Source: CAZWXH01 sp964637725 (GTDB lineage Bacteria; Bacillota_I; Bacilli_A; Erysipelotrichales; Coprobacillaceae). From it: 6,239 nt of DNA. How positions within the stretch are numbered: the first letter of the stretch is position 1; every line of letters starts with the position of its first letter. The notes under the pieces were generated by a model that worked only from the letters and a program-made list of their open reading frames with translations, was not told the DNA's origin and searched no databases. The DNA lies in contig CAZWXH010000105.1 of NCBI GenBank assembly GCA_964637725.1, positions 1 to 6,239 on the forward strand, written 5' to 3'. Made by a program: the position numbers and the translations under genes. This document shows positions 1 to 5,956 of the stretch, one piece after another.

Positions 1-1
1 G

Positions 2-40
2 GTCATAGTATCCTTAAGAGAATATAACGTAGTCTCCTAA
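2..40 (+). CDS. Possible C-terminal tail of an upstream rightward gene (partial)
   Basis: One forward frame is open from the window edge and ends at a TAA at 38-40, giving the tail VIVSLREYNVVS. The stop lies 5 bases before the stem of a rho-independent terminator at 46-81, the usual arrangement at the end of a gene. A second frame ending at TAA 25-27 (GHSILKRI) is also possible, and 12 residues are far too few to identify a product. If real, this gene converges with the regulator on the minus strand. Confidence 0.25.
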   Translation, partial: VIVSLREYNVVS

Positions 41-45
41 TAGAG

Positions 46-81
46 AATCACCTCCCATAATGTCGTGAGAGGTGATTTTTT
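46..81 (+). terminator. Rho-independent terminator, rightward
   Basis: A perfect 9-bp stem, AATCACCTC (46-54) with GAGGTGATT (69-77), encloses a 14-base loop and runs directly into a T tract ending at 81. The T tract is on the plus strand, so it should terminate a gene entering from the left edge. Read leftward, the same hairpin is followed by CTCTATTAG rather than a T run, so it would be a poor terminator for the minus-strand regulator, although a hairpin between convergent genes may act partly in both directions. Confidence 0.75.
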
Positions 82-103
82 GAATTGGTAATAAACTTAT
101 TAA

Positions 104-1645
104 TTAAATAAAAATCTCTGGATACAGTCTTTTTAGGTTATTAGTTATCTCTTCTTTTGATAATTGTTCTAATTCACTTGCTATATCACTTGCTATTAAT
201 CTTCTGCTTGCTGTTGTTAATCCTAAATCTAAAAGTGAGAGAATATCATCGTTGCTTATAAAAAAATTAAGTTTTATTGGTTTAAAACCATTTTTCTCCA
301 AAACAGTGCTGATTCTATTTGAAAATGTTATCAAAATATCATGCTCTATAGAGTTTAGTAATTCAATTTCGTTGATATCGACAGTTCTTACAAATTCAAA
401 ATCTACGACATTACTTAACTGTTCTATAAAAAATCTAATTCGTTCAAAACTAACATTAGAGACAACAACAATTTTCTTTTTATTAGTTGTAAATATCTGA
501 TTTTTTGTAATCCATTTAGTAAAAATCAAAGTCAAGGAAGATTTTTGTTCATCGTTAAATTTCATTAATAAATAATCTTCAAGATTGTTTAATGAATTGC
601 TAACAACTTGATATGTTTCTTTAAATTCATCTTTAGTTGTTTTTACTAAGCGATCGTCATAAATATAGTTAAAATAATTGTAAAAATAGTTACGATAGAT
701 AAAAGCATATAATTCGTCTAGAACATCTTCTTTGGTAATGATTTTAACTTTTAATGCATTAGTCACTTTTACAAATAATTCTTTTATTTTATTATCTAAT
801 TCCATGTTGAATGGTATAGGAATAACTGGATAAAAATCAAGCATTGATGCCACCTGATTAAATGCTCTATTTTCAAGCCTATTATTTTCAAATAAGTATA
901 GGTTTAAGGGTTCTAATACTAAGCTTTCAATAAAGAGTGTTTTTCCTGTTTTGGAGTTTGATAATAATATATACAGAATAAAAAATTTCTTTGAATAATA
1001 ATTTATCTGTAACTGGTAATCGAATAAGAATTGTTTAACCTTCTTTTCAGAATCATTTTTATAGTTACCCACATATTCAATCATTGTCTGATAAATCTGA
1101 TTTTCTATAGGTGTATTTGCACTTCTGGATTTAAGATTGAAATCATAAACATCGGTACATGAATTTAAGATTTGTACAACGAGAATTCTATGTCTTAGAT
1201 TATTTCCTTCTATACTGATTCCTTGACCTGGATAACGTTTGATTGAAAGTTTATATTTCTCTAAATATTGTTCAAGTGATTTAACATCCCTTTTTTTAGT
1301 GTTTAATGATATTCCCCAATAGTTATATAATTGTGTCAAATTGAAAATTTTCTCAAAATAACAATATACAATTATAACTGAAAGCCTCTCGGAGATTGAA
1401 GGTTGATATTCTTTAAATGAGAGTGAACTTACAAAATCGGTAAAGTATGTGTAAGTAGTTAAAGTTGTGATGTTAGATAAAGAAATCGAGATTTTTAAAT
1501 GGTTCGGTAAGTAAGAATTTAGGGTGCTAATATCCTTTCTTAACATGTGTTGCGTTTTGTTGAATTGATTCGATAAGTTCTTTAATTCCTGAGTTGGATT
1601 ATTCATTATGTATTTATATAAATCAATATGATTGCGTGTTAACAT
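104..1645 (-). CDS. BglG/MtlR/Mga-like PTS-regulator-class transcriptional regulator
   Basis: This is a 513-residue, probably DNA-binding regulator of sugar-PTS genes. An N-terminal winged helix-turn-helix covers about residues 1-55. A second wHTH covers about 85-147 and ends in the family-typical wing pattern GQGISIEG (140-147). An all-helical region resembling PRD domains follows (about 175-380). Last comes an EIIB-like alpha/beta domain (about 388-480) that starts at the strand KIVVVSNVS, where an active EIIB would carry a cysteine; none is present. There is no C-terminal EIIA domain, so it is shorter than MtlR-type activators (near 690 residues). Histidines occur only at 6, 33, 49, 152 and 435, so the PRD-like region has none to phosphorylate. 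The start is set by AAGGAG (1656-1651), 5 bases before the ATG; an ATG four bases upstream is out of frame. It is divergent from the PTS operon and probably controls it. Family assignment is firm; target and ligand are inferred. Confidence 0.85.
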   Translation of the reverse strand: MLTRNHIDLYKYIMNNPTQELKNLSNQFNKTQHMLRKDISTLNSYLPNHLKISISLSNITTLTTYTYFTDFVSSLSFKEYQPSISERLSVIIVYCYFEKIFNLTQLYNYWGISLNTKKRDVKSLEQYLEKYKLSIKRYPGQGISIEGNNLRHRILVVQILNSCTDVYDFNLKSRSANTPIENQIYQTMIEYVGNYKNDSEKKVKQFLFDYQLQINYYSKKFFILYILLSNSKTGKTLFIESLVLEPLNLYLFENNRLENRAFNQVASMLDFYPVIPIPFNMELDNKIKELFVKVTNALKVKIITKEDVLDELYAFIYRNYFYNYFNYIYDDRLVKTTKDEFKETYQVVSNSLNNLEDYLLMKFNDEQKSSLTLIFTKWITKNQIFTTNKKKIVVVSNVSFERIRFFIEQLSNVVDFEFVRTVDINEIELLNSIEHDILITFSNRISTVLEKNGFKPIKLNFFISNDDILSLLDLGLTTASRRLIASDIASELEQLSKEEITNNLKRLYPEIFI

Positions 1646-1676
1646 ACATTCTCCTTGGGGTCATTTATTTACCAAA

Positions 1677-1685
1677 AGTATAACA
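1677..1685 (-). promoter_or_regulatory. Extended -10 promoter element for the regulator
   Basis: On the minus strand this reads TGTTATACT: a TATACT hexamer (5 of 6 matches to TATAAT) preceded by the TGn extension of extended -10 promoters. The best -35-like sequence 16-17 bases upstream (TCTAAA or GTCTAA) is weak, as is common with extended -10 sites. Transcription should start near 1670, giving a leader of about 25 bases before the start codon at 1645. Confidence 0.6.
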
Positions 1686-1699
1686 CAAGTGTCCCTTGT
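1685..1699. promoter_or_regulatory. Inverted repeat, candidate operator
   Basis: A perfect 5-bp inverted repeat, ACAAG-tgtcc-CTTGT, lies between the divergent start sites. It touches the regulator's extended -10 element on one side and overlaps the candidate -35 of the PTS operon on the other. An overlapping short palindrome, ACAC-AA-GTGT, covers 1683-1692. The position suits a site where the divergent regulator controls both itself and the operon, but arms this short can occur by chance in AT-rich DNA. Confidence 0.35.
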
Positions 1700-1724
1700 T
1701 TAGACCTAACAATTCTCATAAACT
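1696..1724 (+). promoter_or_regulatory. Candidate weak promoter for the PTS operon
   Basis: TTGTTT (1696-1701) and TAAACT (1719-1724) are separated by 17 bases and match the -35 and -10 consensus at 3 and 4 of 6 positions. Transcription would start near 1731, about 28 bases before the first start codon. A perfect tandem hexamer, AAACTA twice (1720-1731), overlaps the -10. The poor consensus fits a promoter that needs an activator, as with MtlR-type systems, but the placement is tentative. Confidence 0.4.
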
Positions 1725-1758
1725 AAAACTAACAACAATAAGATGAAAGGAGAATCTT

Positions 1759-3336
1759 ATGAAATTTAAATTTCCACAAACATGGAAAGATGGAATTCAA
1801 ACGTTTGGACGATCATTGTTACTACCAATCGCATTATTAGCACCGATTGGTATGATTATGGGGATTGCTAATGCATTAACCCAAGCGTACATGATTGAAC
1901 GTTTACCTTTCTTAGGTAATGAAACGCTTCAAGTTATTTTGAATTCTCTCAAGGGTATTACACAAATTCTTTTTAATAACATTCCATTGTTATTTGCGAT
2001 GGGGGTCGCTAATGGTGTTGCTAAAAAGGAAAAAGGATTGGCAGTATTCGCTGCAGTTGCATCATATCTTGTATTGAATGCAACAATGAATGTTTACTTA
2101 AATGTAACTGGAACATTAGCTGATCCTGCAGTTGCTTCTCAAGTAGGACAAGGGTCTGTTTTGGGTATACAAACTTTACGGATTGAATCTCTAGGAGGGA
2201 TTATATCTGGTCTATTAGCAGCAAAAGTTTGTGATAGATTCTATAGAGTTGAGTTCCCACTTGCTTTCGCATTCTTTGGTGGTAAAAAATCTGTACCAAT
2301 TATTTCTGTTTTACTTACAGTACCAATTGGTTTATTAATTCCGATTTTCTGGGATGCGTTTAACTCAGTATTAATGAGTATGTCTTGGATTTTCATGAAT
2401 GATACTTTCGGAACCGGGGCATATTATGCTTTGAATAGAGCATTAATTCCATTTGGTTTACACCACGTATTGTCATCTACTGTTCGATTTACAGAAGTAG
2501 GTGGAACATATCTGATTAATGGAACTGAATATGTTGGTATTCTTAATGCTTTAAATGAAGTTTTATTTAACTTAGGACCAAGTAGTCCATATTGGAGCGA
2601 ACTAATGCCTAAATTAACAGGATATTTAGCTGTTCCGCAAATGGTTACCACATTATTTAGATTCCCTGCTATTGGTTTAGCAATGTATCACACTTCATTT
2701 CCTAAGAATAAAAAGATTGCTTCTGCAGTAATTCTTACATGTGTTATGACCGCTTTCTTAGGAAATATTACAGAACCACTAGAGTTCTCATTCTTGTTCA
2801 TTGCACCACAATTATTTGCTGTTTATTTAGTACTTTCATTCCTATTTACAATACCAATTTCATTCTTGAATATTTCCATAGGCTATATTCGAGGAACAAT
2901 ATTCGACTTCGGTATTTTTGGATTAATGTATGAAAATACTAATTGGATTCAATTAGTAATACTCGGTATCATTAACTTCGTAGTATTCTACTTTGCGTTT
3001 AAATATTTCATTAAGAGATGGAATTTAGAAACACCAGGTCGAGAAAGCTTTGATTTAGTTGAATCTTCTAGTGAACTATTAAAGAGCAGAAATTATCCAG
3101 AAATGGCACGAATTACTGTCGAAGGTTTAGGTGGCCGTGCTAATATTAAACATATTGAAAACTGTATTTCGAGATTAAGAGTAGACTTAGAAGATCCGGG
3201 TCTTGTAAATCAAGAAAAGATAAGAGAAGCTGGATGTTCTGGTATATTCTTCCCGTCTGAAAAACATATACATGTTGTCTTTGGGCCTCATGTTGAGTTT
3301 GTAAAGAATGAAGTTGACGATTTACTAGCAAGTTAA
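1759..3336 (+). CDS. MalX-like PTS permease, EIICB (glucose/glucoside superfamily)
   Basis: This inner-membrane sugar permease imports its substrate and phosphorylates it. Residues 1 to about 420 form the EIIC channel, with around ten hydrophobic segments and family landmarks PFGLHH (231-236), FFGGKKSVP (172-180) and NITEPLEFSFLF (336-347). After the linker LETPGR (423-428) comes an EIIB domain (about 445-525) with the phospho-cysteine motif ENCISRLR, Cys469. From memory, the 525-residue length, domain order and linker closely resemble E. coli MalX (about 530 residues). There is no EIIA domain, and none is encoded in the window, so phosphate probably comes from an EIIA-Glc-type protein elsewhere. 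AAAGGAG (1746-1752), 6 bases before the ATG, fixes the start. It is first in the operon. Substrate cannot be read from the sequence; the neighbours point to an amino-sugar derivative rather than maltose or glucose. Confidence 0.92.
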   Translation: MKFKFPQTWKDGIQTFGRSLLLPIALLAPIGMIMGIANALTQAYMIERLPFLGNETLQVILNSLKGITQILFNNIPLLFAMGVANGVAKKEKGLAVFAAVASYLVLNATMNVYLNVTGTLADPAVASQVGQGSVLGIQTLRIESLGGIISGLLAAKVCDRFYRVEFPLAFAFFGGKKSVPIISVLLTVPIGLLIPIFWDAFNSVLMSMSWIFMNDTFGTGAYYALNRALIPFGLHHVLSSTVRFTEVGGTYLINGTEYVGILNALNEVLFNLGPSSPYWSELMPKLTGYLAVPQMVTTLFRFPAIGLAMYHTSFPKNKKIASAVILTCVMTAFLGNITEPLEFSFLFIAPQLFAVYLVLSFLFTIPISFLNISIGYIRGTIFDFGIFGLMYENTNWIQLVILGIINFVVFYFAFKYFIKRWNLETPGRESFDLVESSSELLKSRNYPEMARITVEGLGGRANIKHIENCISRLRVDLEDPGLVNQEKIREAGCSGIFFPSEKHIHVVFGPHVEFVKNEVDDLLAS

Positions 3337-3347
3337 AGGAGTTTGTC

Positions 3348-4721
3348 ATGAGAGCATTATATGATTCAAGTTCAAAAAAATATGAAAACGATGAAGTAAG
3401 CCGCTATTTTCGAGATGATATTAAAGTAAAGGCTTGGTTAATTGTTGAGAGTGAACTAGCTCAAGCACAAGCTAAACTAGACATTATACCTCAGGAAGCG
3501 GCAGATAATATTAAACTTAATGCCAAAATTGAGAACCTAGATTTAGTAAGGATGGAAGAAATAAAAAGTGAGATAGGTCATGGGTTTGTTCCATTTGTCA
3601 AAGTGCTGGTTGAAGCATGTAGTGAAGAAGCTGGAAAATATGTCCATTATGGAGTGACAACTCAAAATATTCAACAAACTGGCCAACTATTAATTTTAAA
3701 AAATATATCAATTCACTTTAAGAAAATGCTTGGTAATATACTAGAGAATCTCTCCTCACTAGCTATTAACCATGCAAACAGTGTAATGGCTGGTCGTACC
3801 CATGGTCGTCATGCAATACCTATTACCTTCGGATATAAAGTTTCTTCATGGATCTTTGAATTATCACAAGCTATTGAGCGCTTTGAAGATGCTGAGAAGA
3901 GAATATATACGGTTATGATGGGTGGTGCAGTTGGAGCATTTAATAGCATGCCAGAAAAAGGACGACAAGTACAAAAACTAGTTGCTGAGGCATTAGATAT
4001 GAATGAAATGGAAGTTCCATCTCGTAACAATCACTCACATAAAATTGAATATATGTCCTGCCTAATACAAATAGCAAATGTTTTACATAAAATTGCTGAA
4101 GAAGTTTATTATGGTGGTATAGAAGAGTTTAATGAAATACAGGAAGAATTTAAAAGAGGAACTGTAGGTTCTAGTACAATGCCACATAAGATTAATCCTA
4201 AACTAGCAAAGGGGATTATTGCAAATGCTTCAAAAATGTATTCATTATTGCAACCTGGGCTTTATTCAAATGTTAGATTATATGAGGGTGATTCTTCCCA
4301 ATACATGATGTTCGATGTTCTACTAGATGAAACAATCGAGCTTATGAATGAAGTGTTAATACGAAGTGTACCTTTAACTAAGGGACTTCATGTTAATGTT
4401 GAAAATTTGTATAAAAATGCGAATCTAAATAAAGGTCTTGATAATATTGAACATATTATGATGGAACTTGCACCAAGAATTGGAAAAGATAAAGCACATT
4501 CATTAATGTATGATACGGCGATGGCAGTTAAGCTAGACAACGCAAATCTTCTGGAAAGATTACACAATGAGCCGCTTTTAAGCGAAGTTGATAATGATTA
4601 TTTAGAATCATTGATTAAACCTGAAAACTATATTGGGTTGAGTTCAGAAATTGCATTAGAACAGGCAAGTAAAGCTTCTGAAAAAGGAAAAGAACTGAAG
4701 CAATTGCAATCACAACTATAA
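3348..4721 (+). CDS. Adenylosuccinate lyase/fumarase-superfamily lyase, probably not PurB
   Basis: The 457-residue protein belongs to the superfamily that releases fumarate by beta-elimination from a succinyl-substituted amine or alcohol; these enzymes are cytoplasmic homotetramers. Visible conserved parts are GHGFVPF (His78), VHYGVTT (99-105), GRTHGRHA (149-156, His152) and the signature GSSTMPHKINP (274-284) with the catalytic serine loop, Lys281 and Asn283. The C-terminal 100 residues look like the PurB C-terminal domain. Compared with B. subtilis PurB as I remember it, the AMP-contacting residues are changed: N-terminal Arg-Tyr is Leu-Tyr, Arg-His-Asp is Gly-His-Gly, the Gln before the RDRH segment is Asn, and the late ER...SSxER segment reads EGDSSQYMM. 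Its place between a PTS permease and a deacetylase also argues against purine synthesis. AAAGGAG (3335-3341) overlaps the EIICB stop, so translation is probably coupled. Superfamily is firm; substrate is unknown. Confidence 0.88.
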   Translation: MRALYDSSSKKYENDEVSRYFRDDIKVKAWLIVESELAQAQAKLDIIPQEAADNIKLNAKIENLDLVRMEEIKSEIGHGFVPFVKVLVEACSEEAGKYVHYGVTTQNIQQTGQLLILKNISIHFKKMLGNILENLSSLAINHANSVMAGRTHGRHAIPITFGYKVSSWIFELSQAIERFEDAEKRIYTVMMGGAVGAFNSMPEKGRQVQKLVAEALDMNEMEVPSRNNHSHKIEYMSCLIQIANVLHKIAEEVYYGGIEEFNEIQEEFKRGTVGSSTMPHKINPKLAKGIIANASKMYSLLQPGLYSNVRLYEGDSSQYMMFDVLLDETIELMNEVLIRSVPLTKGLHVNVENLYKNANLNKGLDNIEHIMMELAPRIGKDKAHSLMYDTAMAVKLDNANLLERLHNEPLLSEVDNDYLESLIKPENYIGLSSEIALEQASKASEKGKELKQLQSQL

Positions 4722-4745
4722 AGGGTAGGTCTCTACCCTTTTCTT
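4720..4745 (+). terminator. Intercistronic hairpin with short T tract, possible attenuating terminator
   Basis: A perfect 9-bp stem, AAAGGGTAG (4720-4728) with CTACCCTTT (4733-4741), has a 4-base loop and continues into TTTTCTT. Its left arm includes the last two bases of the lyase stop codon. The amidohydrolase ribosome binding site begins 9 bases after the stem. The shape is that of a rho-independent terminator, but its T run is broken and the downstream gene has no obvious promoter of its own. Partial termination or 3'-end stabilisation inside an operon is more likely than a full stop. Confidence 0.55.
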
Positions 4746-4759
4746 AAATTGGAGGTAAT

Positions 4760-5956
4760 ATGAAAGTTTTATACAGTAATAATATAGTCTTAAAAGATGA
4801 AGTTATAAAAGGATATCTTATTGTAGAGAAAAATGTCATTAAAGAGATTAAACAGGAATATGATGGTGAATTTGAAGATTTTTCAGATTGTATTATTCTA
4901 CCTGGATTTATTGATCAGCATGTTCATGGATGGGGTAGAGGGTCGCTTCTTTATGAAAATGATGCTAATGCAATTCGCAAAATGATTGAAGATCAAGCAA
5001 AAGAAGGAGTTACTGGTTTCTTAGTAACAACATTTACAGACTCATTGAAAAATATTAAACAATCAATTGATGCCGCTAATGAAGTTTATTCTAATCAGAA
5101 TAAAGGTTCTAAACTATTAGGAATGCACATTGAAGGACCGTTTATAAATCCTGAATATAATGGTGCACAATTGAGAGAATATTGTTTAGAACCAAGTGTC
5201 GATGTGATGAAAGAATTAGTAGAACAATGTGATAATCCAAATTTGATTAAACTAGTTACTATAGCTCCAGAACTGAATAATGCCAAATCATTAATTGAGT
5301 TTTGCCGAGATAACAATATTCAGGTTTCTGCTGGACATACTGGAGCAACTTTTGAAGAACTATTAGAATCAAAAAAATGGGGTGTAGGTGGTGTTACTCA
5401 TATGTTCTCAGCTATGACTGGTCTACACCACAGAAAACCCGGAGTTGCTGGTGGAGCTCTTTATGATAATGACTTAATGTGTGAATTTGCTAAACAAACA
5501 GGTATTACAGTAAGACATGAAGTCTTCGATATTACTTATCGTCTTAAAGGCTCAGATAGAATTATTATGACGACTGATTGTCTAGGACATGCGATGCAGA
5601 AGGAACCATATTATCACGCTAGAAGAGATGTTTGGTTTATTCCTGAAGAAGGGTATTTGATAGAAAAACATGGTAATGGAAAAGAAATAAAATATGACTT
5701 AACTAAATATGAAGAAGTCAGAAAGATTGAATTATCGTTTATTGATTCAATAAAAAAAATGAGAGAAACTACGAAGATGGAATTAATAGACTTAGCTAAA
5801 ATCACTTCAACAAACTCAGCTAAATATATTCATATCTTCGATCGAAAAGGTAGTATTGAATCAGGTAAGGATGCCGACTTAACTATTGTTACACATGAAC
5901 TAAATATAGTAGCTACTATGGTAGAGGGTGATTTTGTTTATGATAATCGTAAGTGA
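4760..5956 (+). CDS. NagA-like amidohydrolase (N-acyl amino-sugar phosphate deacylase)
   Basis: This 398-residue cytoplasmic amidohydrolase resembles N-acetylglucosamine-6-phosphate deacetylase in length and layout. After a small N-terminal beta domain come PGFIDQHVHG (48-57) with the HxH pair His54/His56, GMHIEGPF with Glu125, APE (169-171), SAGHTGATFEE with His193, GVTHMFSAM with His214, and TTD with Asp273, the expected catalytic base. SGKDADLTIV (368-377) is the usual C-terminal return to the beta domain. HxH suggests a two-metal centre as in B. subtilis NagA, unlike E. coli. Substrate contacts differ from NagA: GAH is GAQ (Gln137), the Asn after the second metal histidine is Ser217, DGxH is VRHE (251-254), and the G-x-L-x-G-S loop after the catalytic Asp is replaced by a longer charged segment (about 275-325). 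Arg225, matching the phosphate-binding Arg of E. coli NagA, is kept. GGAGG (4751-4755) sets the start. A phosphorylated N-acyl sugar is likely, but not necessarily GlcNAc-6-P. Confidence 0.85.
   Translation: MKVLYSNNIVLKDEVIKGYLIVEKNVIKEIKQEYDGEFEDFSDCIILPGFIDQHVHGWGRGSLLYENDANAIRKMIEDQAKEGVTGFLVTTFTDSLKNIKQSIDAANEVYSNQNKGSKLLGMHIEGPFINPEYNGAQLREYCLEPSVDVMKELVEQCDNPNLIKLVTIAPELNNAKSLIEFCRDNNIQVSAGHTGATFEELLESKKWGVGGVTHMFSAMTGLHHRKPGVAGGALYDNDLMCEFAKQTGITVRHEVFDITYRLKGSDRIIMTTDCLGHAMQKEPYYHARRDVWFIPEEGYLIEKHGNGKEIKYDLTKYEEVRKIELSFIDSIKKMRETTKMELIDLAKITSTNSAKYIHIFDRKGSIESGKDADLTIVTHELNIVATMVEGDFVYDNRK

Noticed and set aside
17..48. Direct repeat AGAGAAT at 17-23 and 42-48
   Set aside because: Seven bases of simple AT-rich sequence, with no sign of a mobile element or binding array.
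252..500. Forward open frame of 82 codons antisense to the regulator, and similar short frames opposite or within the other genes
   Set aside because: They lack convincing ribosome binding sites and recognisable domains, and overlap strongly supported genes. They are shadows of the real reading frames.
936..959. SNSKTGKT in the regulator, resembling a nucleotide-binding P-loop
   Set aside because: The first glycine of GxxxxGK[ST] is missing, and the segment falls in a helical PRD-like region where no P-loop is expected.
3382..3396. cre-like sequence (ATGAAAACGATGAAG) near the start of the lyase gene
   Set aside because: The left part fits the catabolite-repression consensus but the closing C and the final base do not, and it lies inside a coding region. 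Too weak to call.
5749..5760. Run of eight A in the amidohydrolase gene (Ile-Lys-Lys-Met), formally an A-AAA-AAA slippery site
   Set aside because: The reading frame continues normally to a family-typical C-terminus. No upstream Shine-Dalgarno-like stimulator or downstream structure was seen, and such runs are common in AT-rich genes.
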